Shown here: in pieces, positions 43,674 to 52,829 of the stretch | Numbering within the stretch: position 1 is the stretch's first letter | Layout: each line of letters opens with the position of its first letter | From: JBMYZL01 sp965661765 | GTDB lineage: Bacteria; Bacteroidota; Bacteroidia; Flavobacteriales_D; Sanyastnellaceae | DNA length: 64,000 nt | Direction of reading: 5' to 3' | Assembly: GCA_965661765.1 (NCBI GenBank) | Contig: CBFIFE010000002.1 | Coordinates: 1 to 64,000 of the forward strand | The notes under the pieces: generated by a model | What the model was told of the DNA's origin: nothing | The model's input: the letters and a program-made list of their open reading frames with translations, nothing else | Databases searched by the model: none | Program-made: the position numbers and the translations under genes

Positions 43674-46084
43674 GCCATCGTTCTCCAATTTTCGAAGCCG
43701 TCTCGATCACCATCTTGACGGCTTCTTTGTTCGTTGCCTGTGGTTCCATGGACACGAGACCTTCGAATGCGGCAGCGGCAACAGCGGCTCAAGTGGCCTT
43801 GCCTGCGCTGAACCGACCGATTCCGTTGCATTCGGATTCCACCCGCATCGTCCTGAGCGATCATCTGCCTGTGGGGAGCGTGGCAGATTCCGTGCGCTCG
43901 GAGCGCGGCGGGCTTCTGCCCATTGTGAACGATTCGTTGTTTGGGCCATGTGTTTGGCTGACCGAACAACCCGAACTGGCCATGGGCTTTGTCCAAATCT
44001 GGACGGCTGACCGGCATCTGGAGATTCCCACCTTGAAATCGAGAACATTGAGCACCCGCTTCTCTCATGAGGGAAATGCAGGAGATGTCGTGCATGTGAT
44101 GGGCGACTTCAACGGTTGGAGCCGAACAGCTACGCCCATGACGGAAACGGCGCCAGGAGCGTTTTCAGCAGAAGTGACTTTGCCAATCGGCAAACACCCG
44201 TATCAATTCGTCGTGAACGCCGCGGAAATTCCCGACGCGGCGAACCCCGAGCGTGTTCCCAATGGGTTTGGCGGTTGGAACAGTATGTTGACGGTTGGCG
44301 AACCCGACGCCCAACCGCTGCCGCTCAGCGCGCAGTGGGGCATGAGCGACAACAACCAGCCTGAGGTGCGGCTCAACGGTGTGCCAGGAACGCAGGTATG
44401 GGCCTACTGGAATGATGAACTGTATGACAGCCAAGCGCTAAATGCCGAGGGAAAACTTGTTTTCAACATCCCGGCGGTCGCGTTCGAAAAGGAGCGCTCC
44501 GATTTGAGGTTTTGGGCCGCCTCCGCAACGCAGTACAGCCAAGTGGTTCGCCTGCCGTTGATTTTTGGGCAACTCATCACCCACCCCGATTTGCTGTCCC
44601 GACAAGAGCCCTCGAAAATGATCATGTACTTCTTGATGGTCGACCGGTTCATCAACGGCGACAGCTTGAACGATTCAGCCGTGGACGATCCAGGCATTCG
44701 ACCAGCAGCAAACCACCACGGGGGCGATCTCCAGGGCGTTCTGAAAGCCGTTGAACAAGGGTATTTCGATTCCCTTGGGGTGAATACCGTCTGGGTCTCC
44801 CCCATCGTACAAAACCCAGAAGATGCGTGGGGATATTGGCAAGACCCCAACACGGACATCACCTCGAAATTTTCAGGTTATCACGGTTACTGGCCCATCC
44901 GATCCACAGCCATTGATCACAGGTTTGGCACAATGCAAGCCCTGCAAAACTTGACGAATGCCTTGCATGCCCGGAACAGCAACTTGCTTCTCGATTATGT
45001 CGCCAATCACGTGCATGAAGCACATCCAGTTTACAGGCAACACCCGGATTGGGCAACGAACCTCTACCTGCCCGATGGCAGAATGAACACCCAGCTATGG
45101 GACGAGCAAAGGTTGACAACATGGTTCGATTCGTTCATGCCCTCCCTGGACTTTTCCCGGCCAGAAGTGGTCGAGACCATGACAGACAGTGCTGCGTGGT
45201 GGATCGAAAACACGGGCATCGATGGGTTTCGCCATGATGCCACAAAACACATCCCTGCGTTGTTCTGGCGACGGTTGACGGCGAAGGTTCGGACTGTCGC
45301 TGCGGATGACAATCGACAGATTTTCCAAATCGGAGAGACCTACGGCTCACCAGATTTGATCAACAGCTACATCAATCATGGGATGTTGGATGCCCAGTTT
45401 GACTTCAATCTGTACGACGCTGCCGTCGACGCCTTCGGTCGAGGGGATTCCAACTTCGATCATCTGGTGGACGTCGCTCGCAAAAGCAGTGCGACATATG
45501 GAGCTGACCACTTCATGGGAAACATCACAGGCAATCAAGACAGGGCGAGGTTTGCATCCTTGGCGGAGGGAACGGTCGCCTTTGATGAAGACCACAAATT
45601 TGCTGGTTGGACCCGGCAGATTGGCCACAAGGGCCAGTTGGGGTATGCCAGAATGCAACAATTGCAAACCTTCATTTTGGCCATGCCTGGCATTCCCTGT
45701 CTCTACTACGGTGACGAAATCGCAGATGTGGGCGGGAACGACCCCGACAACAGAAGGATGTTTCGGTGGACGAATTTGAACCCCTTCGAGGAGCAGACCC
45801 GGGAGCACTTTTCAGCGTATGCCCATCTTCGTCTGAACCGAATGTCCATGATCGCTGGCACGACCACACTGGAAGCTTCTGCAGCGGGTTTGCTTGCCAT
45901 TCAGCGGGATTATCCTGGCGAACGCACCATCGTTTACATCAACAAATCGGATGCAACACTGCCCTTGCCCTTGGCCCGTGGCATGAAGCACTTGGCTGGC
46001 GATGGAGAACTGGCCGAAACGGGACCGAATGGCGAGGTATCGCTGATTTTGCCGCCACTGAGCACGGCTGCTGTCGGAAATTGA
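43670..46084 (+). CDS. GH13 amylase/neopullulanase-type surface lipoprotein (SusG-like)
   Basis: The protein has 804 residues. Lipoprotein signal with LFVACGSMD (Cys about 24). An N-terminal region is followed by a CBM48-like domain (VHVMGDFNGWSRTATPM, about 143-159) and a GH13 barrel from about 310. Catalytic regions: LLLDYVANHV, GIDGFRHDATKH (nucleophile Asp), IFQIGETYG (acid Glu) and ITGNQDRAR (Asp). A C-terminal beta domain closes the protein. It would cut starch or pullulan-like glycans at the cell surface, feeding SusCD; cyclomaltodextrinase-like specificity cannot be excluded. It is last in the operon; a weak GAAGG/CCTTC hairpin lies in 46085-46108. Confidence 0.9.
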   Translation: MSHRSPIFEAVSITILTASLFVACGSMDTRPSNAAAATAAQVALPALNRPIPLHSDSTRIVLSDHLPVGSVADSVRSERGGLLPIVNDSLFGPCVWLTEQPELAMGFVQIWTADRHLEIPTLKSRTLSTRFSHEGNAGDVVHVMGDFNGWSRTATPMTETAPGAFSAEVTLPIGKHPYQFVVNAAEIPDAANPERVPNGFGGWNSMLTVGEPDAQPLPLSAQWGMSDNNQPEVRLNGVPGTQVWAYWNDELYDSQALNAEGKLVFNIPAVAFEKERSDLRFWAASATQYSQVVRLPLIFGQLITHPDLLSRQEPSKMIMYFLMVDRFINGDSLNDSAVDDPGIRPAANHHGGDLQGVLKAVEQGYFDSLGVNTVWVSPIVQNPEDAWGYWQDPNTDITSKFSGYHGYWPIRSTAIDHRFGTMQALQNLTNALHARNSNLLLDYVANHVHEAHPVYRQHPDWATNLYLPDGRMNTQLWDEQRLTTWFDSFMPSLDFSRPEVVETMTDSAAWWIENTGIDGFRHDATKHIPALFWRRLTAKVRTVAADDNRQIFQIGETYGSPDLINSYINHGMLDAQFDFNLYDAAVDAFGRGDSNFDHLVDVARKSSATYGADHFMGNITGNQDRARFASLAEGTVAFDEDHKFAGWTRQIGHKGQLGYARMQQLQTFILAMPGIPCLYYGDEIADVGGNDPDNRRMFRWTNLNPFEEQTREHFSAYAHLRLNRMSMIAGTTTLEASAAGLLAIQRDYPGERTIVYINKSDATLPLPLARGMKHLAGDGELAETGPNGEVSLILPPLSTAAVGN

Positions 46085-46108
46085 ACCGAATCTGTCGGAA
46101 GGGTGCCT

Positions 46109-46678
46109 TCAATCTTCCTGGACGAAGTCGTTCAGCATGTACCGATGGACGACGGTCCACTTGCCATCGCCGGCGTTGACGCGGCGTTCGAACCGGATTT
46201 GGCCTGCCAAACGCTCCAGGGTCAACCGATGCAACGCCGGGGCATTTGCCCATTCTCCTCCTCGTTCCAAAACAGCCCGAGAACTGGTTTCATCCATCAC
46301 AAACCAGTCCTCAATGATCGGTTTGTTGTCGACAATCCGCGTGATCACCATGCGCCCTCTGTTGTCGTCCCAGTGCCAGGTTTCCAATTGCTCGGTGACC
46401 ATGAGAACGGCGACAGAATCTGAGGTCTGCTGAGCGTTCGATACGTCTTTCGCCAACTTCCACTGCAGCACAAAGCCGTCTTCTGCGCCGTTTCGCCGGC
46501 CGTCCAGCCGCGCATCCAAGGTCCGCCGTCCGCCACCTGCTGTGGCATCGGGAATTTCCTTCTGCCCCACGTAAGTTCCCTCAAGGGCGAACATGAAATC
46601 AGGGGTTTGGCCCTGAAAGGAGAGAAAGGCAAAACAAGTGAGGAGGAAAAGCAAAGAAGGCTTGCGCATCGGATTCAT
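46109..46678 (-). CDS. Secreted hypothetical protein
   Basis: The protein has 189 residues with a signal peptide of about 25 residues (LLFLLTCFAFLSFQGQ). The mature part begins FALEGTYVGQKEI and continues as alternating beta-strand sequence with WHWDDNRGRMVITRIV and WTVVHRYML, resembling a lipocalin-like barrel that may bind a small molecule. I do not recognise a named family. The start may be the ATG at 46678 or at 46669. Divergent from the sugar dehydrogenase gene with 66 bases between. Confidence 0.72.
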   Translation of the reverse strand: MNPMRKPSLLFLLTCFAFLSFQGQTPDFMFALEGTYVGQKEIPDATAGGGRRTLDARLDGRRNGAEDGFVLQWKLAKDVSNAQQTSDSVAVLMVTEQLETWHWDDNRGRMVITRIVDNKPIIEDWFVMDETSSRAVLERGGEWANAPALHRLTLERLAGQIRFERRVNAGDGKWTVVHRYMLNDFVQED

Positions 46679-46744
46679 CTTTGAAGGGAGCAAATTTCAG
46701 GTGTTCGAACGCTAACTTGCATTCGAAACCTGCATACGAAGATC

Positions 46745-48139
46745 ATGAAGAATTGGTTGCTTTGCGTTGGCGCCTTGGCGTGCTTTGGAGGAAACAGCCT
46801 CGCCCAAACCACCTGGGACATCGGTGGAACAGAAGTCACTGCGTACGACCTTGTCACGGGGATTGACGTGCCCTGGGATTTGGCTTGGGGGCCTGATGAT
46901 CACCTGTGGGCGACCTCGCGACAAGGTGAAGTTTGGCGCATCGATCCTGCCACAGGCGCCTATGATGTGGTCCTTTCGATCGATGTGATGAACAATGGAT
47001 TCGGTGAGCCAGGGCTGTTGGGGATGGCCTTTCACCCCGATTTTGCCCAGACGCCTGAAGTTTTCCTGGTTTATTGCGTCGGCAGTTCTTGGAATGGTGA
47101 AGAGCGCTTGGCCAAATTCACCTGGGATGGCGCCCAGCTCATCAATGAAGAAGTTCTGATGACCCTCGATGCAGGAGGCATCCACAATGGTTCGCGGCTG
47201 CTGTTTTTGGCCGATGGCACCTTGTTGATGAGTGCTGGAGATGTGGGCGTTTCGAGTTTGGCCCAAAGCCTGAACAGCAAGCAAGGCAAGATTTTGCGCC
47301 TGAACCCCGATGGGTCCATTCCCGCGGACAATCCGTATCCAGACAGCTACGTTTTCACCTTCGGCAATCGAAATGTTCAAGGGCTCGCGCTGCGAGCGGA
47401 TGGGATGATTTTTGCCTCAGAACATGGCCAAAACCAAGACGACGAACTCAACCTCGTGCTGCCAGGGCGAAACTACGGCTGGCCGAATGTGGAGGGCCCA
47501 TGCAACACCGCTCAGGAGGAAAATTTTTGTGCGGACAACGATGTGATGGAACCGCTGGTGTCATGGACGCCTTGCATCGCCGTCAATGGCATGGAATTCT
47601 ACAACCACGAGGCCATTCCAGCATGGAACGGCAAACTCCTGATGTCTGTCCTCGGAGGCTTGGGCGGTGCCTATGAGCGTCTGAGTGTCTTGGATATCGC
47701 TGCAGATGGCACCGTGTTGGGGGAAGAATCTTATTTCAGTTCCTTCAATCAGCGCATTCGGGATGTGGCGGTCAACCCAGAGACGGGTTCGGTGTACGTG
47801 GCCTTCAATGGTCCTTCCTATCCGGGATCTGGCCCCAACGTGATCAAAGAGTTCCGCAATGAGGCATTCGCCTCAGGCATTTCGTCGTCCGTCCGTCCTG
47901 AAGCGATTCAAGTCTTCCCCAATCCTGCCACGGAGCGTTTCTCGATTGTTGTGCCTGAGGGGCCTGGACTGGCAAGGGTGCAAATCTTCAATTCACTTGG
48001 ACTGCGTGTGGCTGACCTGACGACCGAAGGAAGCGAAGGCACGATCACCTTGACATGCGGGGACTGGACAGCGGGCACTTATGTGGTTCGTTGTGAGAAA
48101 AATGAGCGCATCTTCACGCGGTCGCTGACCAAGCATTGA
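46745..48139 (+). CDS. PQQ-dependent aldose sugar dehydrogenase-like protein with T9SS sorting domain
   Basis: The protein has 464 residues. Signal peptide 1-21 (ends LAQ). A six-bladed GSDH-type propeller follows: VPWDLAWGPDDHLWATSRQG, the catalytic His in AGGIHNGSRL, GNRNVQGLALR (PQQ-contact Arg-Asn) and RIRDVAVNPETG (Arg pair) are kept. The usual SLK motif after the sixth blade reads SVLGG, so the PQQ-contact Lys is missing. The last about 75 residues (QVFPNPATERFSIVV to SLTKH) are a T9SS sorting domain. It would oxidise extracellular aldoses using PQQ. The stop overlaps the start of a TonB-dependent receptor gene. Confidence 0.87.
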   Translation: MKNWLLCVGALACFGGNSLAQTTWDIGGTEVTAYDLVTGIDVPWDLAWGPDDHLWATSRQGEVWRIDPATGAYDVVLSIDVMNNGFGEPGLLGMAFHPDFAQTPEVFLVYCVGSSWNGEERLAKFTWDGAQLINEEVLMTLDAGGIHNGSRLLFLADGTLLMSAGDVGVSSLAQSLNSKQGKILRLNPDGSIPADNPYPDSYVFTFGNRNVQGLALRADGMIFASEHGQNQDDELNLVLPGRNYGWPNVEGPCNTAQEENFCADNDVMEPLVSWTPCIAVNGMEFYNHEAIPAWNGKLLMSVLGGLGGAYERLSVLDIAADGTVLGEESYFSSFNQRIRDVAVNPETGSVYVAFNGPSYPGSGPNVIKEFRNEAFASGISSSVRPEAIQVFPNPATERFSIVVPEGPGLARVQIFNSLGLRVADLTTEGSEGTITLTCGDWTAGTYVVRCEKNERIFTRSLTKH

Positions 48140-50220
48140 TCGGCTTGCGCTTCTTGTCGTCGCGATGCTCGGGTTTGTTGTTGTGTGGGTGGGTTTGGGT
48201 GGGCATTGCATCGGCTCAGGGCCCACCCCCTCTCCCCCGCCCGGATTCATTGTTTCTGTTGCCAGATGCTGAAGTGGAGGTTCACAGGCTGCCGACGTTG
48301 ACTTCAGCAATGCCTGCTTCTGTCCGACAGTTGGATGCACCGGCGCTGAACCGATCGGCGTCGCCCGATCTTGCCGAGGCCTTGAATCAGATTCCTGGGG
48401 TGTGGATGGAGACCCGGGGACAAGGAGGTTCACGTCGCATCCAACTTCGATCCAGTGGCTTGCGATCTCCTTTTGCTGTGCGCAATTTGACCATGCTGCA
48501 TGATGGGTTTCTCCTCACCCAAGCCGATGGCACGTCTCCGATGGAATGGTGGGTGCCGGCAGTGTTGGATGGGGTGCAAGTGGCCTCGGGCCCTGCCGGC
48601 GCTGCATGGGGAGGCGGTTACGGCGGGGTGATCTCGGGGCAAAGCCCTTCACCATCCGGAAACTCCTACGTGGAAAGCCGTTTTGGCGCCCCGGCCGCAG
48701 GCAGTTTTGAGGAGTCCAGGGGCGACCAACAAGTCTCGGTGCGATTGGGTGGACAATCCTTTTCCAACGACCGTGCGATGGGGTCCATTGCCATTCTCAA
48801 ACAAAACAACGACGGATTTCGACATCAAGAAGCCAACGATCGCTTGCAATTCGATGGCCATTTGCGCTGGCAGACTCGAGAGCAAGTGGCTCACCATGTT
48901 TGGCTGGGATTGTTGAGCGCCCGCTGGGAACTGCCAGGGTCCCTGAATGAACCTGTGGCTGACACCTTGCCTACATTTGCCCCGGGTGCCCCCTTCGAGG
49001 CCCGCGTGGATCGACGTTCTGGCGTGCTGGGTTACAGCCGGGTTCAAGACTGGGGCAAGAACCACCATCGGGGAATTTGGGCACTGTTGCAACAATCGGA
49101 CAAGCACAACCCTTTCGGCACCAGCCGGTTCTACCAAGGCAACAAATTCGAGCAGGAAACAAATGGTTCGTTCCGCTTTCAGGAATGGTGGCGAATCCAT
49201 CCAGCCGCCAAGGGCTGGCAATGGCTTTTCGAAGTGTCAGCCACTGGACAGGCAGATCGTCTGGCGGTGCAGGAATTCGACACGCTTGCGACGAATGCAG
49301 GGCAGCGCTATGCTTTGGATTTGTCGGCCTTTCGGGGCTGGACTGGCGCAAGTGTCCGCGGGACCTCTCCTGCTGGATGGTCGTTTGAAGGACAGCTGGC
49401 CATTGAAGGATTCTTGAGGACGTTGAAGGGAATTGGCGGAGAAGATGGCCAAACCGATTTGAATGATGCTTTCGAAAGACTTGCAGTTCTGCCAAGGCTC
49501 TCCATTTCGCGTGCGTTGCCAGGCCGGTGGGGCCACGCAACCTTGCAAGCCGCGACAGGGATCAGCGACCCCACTGCTTTTGAATTGCTTGACCCGGTTT
49601 CCCTTCTGCCCAATCGGTTGAATCCGGAATTTGCTCAGTCAGTGGAATTGGGATGGCGGCATGCGCACTGGACACTTGTGGGGTATGCCATGCAGGTCAA
49701 TGATGCCATTGTAACCGTAGCGGGTCCCAACGATGCACCCACAACAGCGAATGCAGGAACGCTGACCATGCTCGGCTTGGAATCCACTGCTCATTGGATG
49801 TGGATTCAAGGAAAACAGTGGACAGTGGAGCAATTTGTGGGCGCCAATCTGCCCAAGCACCGAAACTTGTTGCACGGCGACACGCCATTGCCAGGAACGC
49901 CCATGGTCTGGGGCAATGCCCGGTGTGTGGCCACGTGGACAAGGGGGCTCACCATTGATTTCTTGGCCACTTACCGAGGTCGTGTGCCATTGAACGATGA
50001 AGGCACCTTTCTGGCTGATCCCGCATGGCTTTTGGATTTGGTCATGGCCTGGTCAGCGAAAGAGCGGAGATGGTCCGGCCAGATGGGCATTCGAAATCTG
50101 ACGGATGTTCGAACCTCCAACTGGTGGCAACTCAATGCGTTTGGCGACCGGCACCACAACCCTGCGCCGGGTCGCCAACTCTGGGCTGCATTGCGGTTGG
50201 ACATCAGTCCAGCACGATGA
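48136..50220 (+). CDS. TonB-dependent receptor, coupled to the sugar dehydrogenase gene
   Basis: The protein has 694 residues. The start is TTG at 48136, overlapping the previous stop (TTGA). A signal peptide follows (LLLCGWVWVGIASAQ). The plug includes LAEALNQIPGVWMETRGQGG and RRIQLRSSGLRSPFAVRN, then LDGVQVASGPAGAAWGGGYGG; the barrel ends ALRLDISPAR. There is no N-terminal carboxypeptidase-like domain and no SusD partner, so this is a classical small-ligand receptor rather than a SusC. The tight link to a PQQ enzyme suggests PQQ uptake (compare PqqU of E. coli) or sugar-acid uptake; this is inference. Convergent overlap of 17 bases with the next gene. Confidence 0.88.
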   Translation: MIGLRFLSSRCSGLLLCGWVWVGIASAQGPPPLPRPDSLFLLPDAEVEVHRLPTLTSAMPASVRQLDAPALNRSASPDLAEALNQIPGVWMETRGQGGSRRIQLRSSGLRSPFAVRNLTMLHDGFLLTQADGTSPMEWWVPAVLDGVQVASGPAGAAWGGGYGGVISGQSPSPSGNSYVESRFGAPAAGSFEESRGDQQVSVRLGGQSFSNDRAMGSIAILKQNNDGFRHQEANDRLQFDGHLRWQTREQVAHHVWLGLLSARWELPGSLNEPVADTLPTFAPGAPFEARVDRRSGVLGYSRVQDWGKNHHRGIWALLQQSDKHNPFGTSRFYQGNKFEQETNGSFRFQEWWRIHPAAKGWQWLFEVSATGQADRLAVQEFDTLATNAGQRYALDLSAFRGWTGASVRGTSPAGWSFEGQLAIEGFLRTLKGIGGEDGQTDLNDAFERLAVLPRLSISRALPGRWGHATLQAATGISDPTAFELLDPVSLLPNRLNPEFAQSVELGWRHAHWTLVGYAMQVNDAIVTVAGPNDAPTTANAGTLTMLGLESTAHWMWIQGKQWTVEQFVGANLPKHRNLLHGDTPLPGTPMVWGNARCVATWTRGLTIDFLATYRGRVPLNDEGTFLADPAWLLDLVMAWSAKERRWSGQMGIRNLTDVRTSNWWQLNAFGDRHHNPAPGRQLWAALRLDISPAR

Positions 50221-52159
50221 GCTCCGTGCGCCGGTTCGCCGCCTTTCCTTCAGGCGTATCATTGGACATCAGCGGCTCGGTTTCGCCGCGTCCCTCAGTT
50301 TCGAATCGTTCCCGCGACAGACCAGCGTTGGCAAAATATTCAAGCACAGCTTTGGCGCGTGCCTCACTCAGCTGCAGGTTGGACTTCGGATTTCCCGTGT
50401 TGTCCGTATGACCAACGATTCGGACACGCAAATCAGGTTGATTGCGAAGGGCTTCGATGATGGGGTCCAAATCGGGCTGAAAACCATCTGAGAGCAGCGA
50501 AGAACCCGATTCAAAGCGCAAGTTTTTCAGCACAAGCGAACTGCCCACAGCCAGGCGAGACAAGGCAATGTCGAGTCGTTTGGCAGGTTGCCAGGTCGAC
50601 AAGGACATGGGAACGATGGACATGATGTAATGGGGGTGATGGGCTCGGAACCACCACTTCTCCCCCACAGGGATGGGCAATGAGAATAGACCATCAGCGG
50701 TGGCCACTTGTGCCAGCAGTTCGCCCAAATCGGAAACCACTTCCACCATTGCACCTTCTATGGGTTGTCCTGAGACCAAATCTGTGACCCGGCCCTCTAT
50801 CGCCACAACTGGCGAAGGACGCGCGGACATCGGCAATTCCAGTTCCCACAAATCAAGGTTGCCTGGATCGTCCCTGTCGGTTGCAAAGTAGGCCAAATCG
50901 CCCGCGGCTGTCACCAACAAATGGCCTTCATCGGCCTGTGTATTGATGGGATAGCCGAGGTTTTTCGGGCTTCCCCACCGGCCATCGGCTTGCAGCCGAG
51001 AGACAAAGAGGTCCTTGCCGCCCATCCCCGGGTGACCATCGGAAACGAAGTACAGCGTTTTGCCGTCAGGGTGCAACATCGGATTGCTCTCGTCCCCTGG
51101 GGTGTTCACCTCACCTCGCAGGGGTTGCGCAGCAGACCAATCGTCTTCTGGCCCCTGACGGGTTGCGAAAAAAACGTCGGCATGCCGACGTCCAGGCCCG
51201 TCGCTGATGGACCGCACAAACAGAAGGGTTCGGCCATCTGCCGACAAGGATGGTTGGCTCTCCCAAGCCCTGGTGTTCGGGGCATCGAGGTTGGTCCCCA
51301 AACCAAATCTCCCATTCGCATTTTCAACGCGGGTTTCGAACAGATCACATGAACCCTTGCCGCGTCGCCCGAAATAATCATAACGTGGCGACTCGCAAGC
51401 TGCAAAACAAAATGAACGGCCATCGCCGGCCATCGTGGCTGCACCTTCGTTTCCAGAGGTATTTACGCTGACCAAGGGCATGGCATCTTCCCAAGGGGCA
51501 CCTACGGCGCGACGGGTGCTGACGAAAAAATCTTCTTGGCGATGCCCCGCGTCGGCGCGTGATTCGCGGGTAAAGAGGAGCGTCAACCCGTTCAGCGTGA
51601 TGGCAGGACCATATTCAGGATCCGCGGTGTTCACAGCGCCGGGCATGGCGCGCGCCTGAACCTCAACGGGTTGCTTGTGGGCCTGGGCAGCGAAACGGAC
51701 CGATTCCCGCGTCCGGTGCCAGGCAGCCAATTCGCCCTCTTCCCAGCGGATCGGCAACAAAAACTCATTTCGTTCTACATCTTCGAGGGCCTCCAGGGCC
51801 TCGTCATAGCGTCCGCTCATGTGCAACAACCGCACCCAATCGGCGTAGCCACGAAGGAATCCACGGGGCCTGCGTTCCAACCCCTCCCGCAGCGCATCGG
51901 CTGCCTCGCTTGGGCGGTTGAGGTCCTCGCAGATTTGGCCCATCATCAGCCAAGCCTCCACAAAGCCATCGTCCCTGTTCACCGCATAGCGCAAGGACTC
52001 CAATGCCGCCTCCAGCTCCTGATTCATGTACGCCGCAAGCCCTGCATCAAAAGCCTTTTGCGCCTTTCTGTCCTCTGATTTTCCCATGCCTTGCGCCCAC
52101 AATTGCGCGCTCATTGCCACCAGCGAGACGAACAATGCCCAACGAACAAACCCTTTCAT
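50204..52159 (-). CDS. PorE-like protein: TPR, beta-propeller, carboxypeptidase-regulatory and OmpA domains
   Basis: The protein has 651 residues. Signal peptide 1-22 (LFVSLVAMSAQLWAQ). TPR-like helices cover about 25-140 (LESLRYAVNRDDGFVEAWLM), WD40-like PD40 repeats about 180-440 (LHPDGKTLYFVSDGHPGMGG), a regulatory-like domain about 448-520 (EGRVTDLVSGQPIEGAMVEV), and a C-terminal OmpA domain with VGHTDNTGNPKSNLQLSEAR. This is the order described for PorE of the type IX secretion system, which anchors the machine to peptidoglycan. PorE is a lipoprotein, whereas no lipobox cysteine is visible here. It could be PorE or a related OmpA protein. Confidence 0.85.
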   Translation of the reverse strand: MKGFVRWALFVSLVAMSAQLWAQGMGKSEDRKAQKAFDAGLAAYMNQELEAALESLRYAVNRDDGFVEAWLMMGQICEDLNRPSEAADALREGLERRPRGFLRGYADWVRLLHMSGRYDEALEALEDVERNEFLLPIRWEEGELAAWHRTRESVRFAAQAHKQPVEVQARAMPGAVNTADPEYGPAITLNGLTLLFTRESRADAGHRQEDFFVSTRRAVGAPWEDAMPLVSVNTSGNEGAATMAGDGRSFCFAACESPRYDYFGRRGKGSCDLFETRVENANGRFGLGTNLDAPNTRAWESQPSLSADGRTLLFVRSISDGPGRRHADVFFATRQGPEDDWSAAQPLRGEVNTPGDESNPMLHPDGKTLYFVSDGHPGMGGKDLFVSRLQADGRWGSPKNLGYPINTQADEGHLLVTAAGDLAYFATDRDDPGNLDLWELELPMSARPSPVVAIEGRVTDLVSGQPIEGAMVEVVSDLGELLAQVATADGLFSLPIPVGEKWWFRAHHPHYIMSIVPMSLSTWQPAKRLDIALSRLAVGSSLVLKNLRFESGSSLLSDGFQPDLDPIIEALRNQPDLRVRIVGHTDNTGNPKSNLQLSEARAKAVLEYFANAGLSRERFETEGRGETEPLMSNDTPEGKAANRRTELIVLD

Positions 52160-52163
52160 GTGG

Positions 52164-52171
52164 CAAATGAA
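52164..52171 (-). promoter_or_regulatory. -7-like element four bases before the OmpA-family gene
   Basis: TTCATTTG (minus strand, one mismatch to TAnnTTTG) ends four bases before the ATG at 52159. On the plus strand GACCTTTC (52184-52191) ends four bases before the divergent ATG at 52196, a two-mismatch version. The two starts are 36 bases apart. Confidence 0.4.
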
Positions 52172-52195
52172 CGATGTTCTGCCGACCTTTCGCGC

Positions 52196-52738
52196 ATGGC
52201 AGGGACAGGAATTCGGGTGGGGCTGCTTTCGGATACGCACAGCCACATGGACGATCGGATTTTGCACCACTTCAAGGGTGTGGATGAGATTTGGCATGCG
52301 GGGGACATCGGGCGGTTGGAGGTCGTGGATGAACTGGCCAAACTCGCTCCGGTCCGTGCCGTCTTTGGCAACATCGACGACCAGCGCGTGCGCTCTGAGC
52401 ATCCGGAGGTGCGGGATTGGAGGATCGGAAGGCACCGCATTTTGATGCTCCACATTGGTGGCCGGCCCGGTCGATATGCGAAAGGGGTGCGGTCGCTGCT
52501 GATGGCGCGACAACCGAGTTTGTTCATTTGTGGCCACAGCCATTTGTTGCGGGTGGAGCGGGATGCCACTTGGGGCGGGCTCTATGTCAATCCCGGGGCT
52601 GCAGGGGTGCACGGCTTCCATCGTGTGCGCACCTTGCTGAGATTCCACTTTCATCCAGAAAATGGACTTTCCGACCTCGAAGTTGTGGAATTGGCCCCTC
52701 GAACTGCACAATCTTCCGTATCATTGCAGCGCAGTTGA
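52196..52738 (+). CDS. YfcE/MJ0936-family metallophosphoesterase
   Basis: The protein has 180 residues. The metal-binding motifs of the family are complete: LLSDTHSHMDD (about 9-19), WHAGDIGRLE, VFGNIDDQ, MLHIGG and FICGHSH, followed by YVNPGAAG. These small enzymes hydrolyse phosphodiesters or phosphomonoesters, often with Mn2+; the physiological substrate is unknown. The start is set by the conserved core and a spaced promoter-like element. It lies 91 bases upstream of rho on the same strand. Confidence 0.9.
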   Translation: MAGTGIRVGLLSDTHSHMDDRILHHFKGVDEIWHAGDIGRLEVVDELAKLAPVRAVFGNIDDQRVRSEHPEVRDWRIGRHRILMLHIGGRPGRYAKGVRSLLMARQPSLFICGHSHLLRVERDATWGGLYVNPGAAGVHGFHRVRTLLRFHFHPENGLSDLEVVELAPRTAQSSVSLQRS

Positions 52739-52829
52739 AGGAAGCACGCGTGTTGCTCTGCAACAGACGGCTTGTCAGAAGATGATTCTGTCCCTTCAAA
52801 TCTCCACAGATTTACTGAAAACACATTTG

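Noticed and set aside
46085..46111. GAAGG-GTG-CCTTC hairpin between the amylase gene and the convergent gene as a terminator
   Set aside because: The stem is only five base pairs and no T-run follows, so it is too weak to call.
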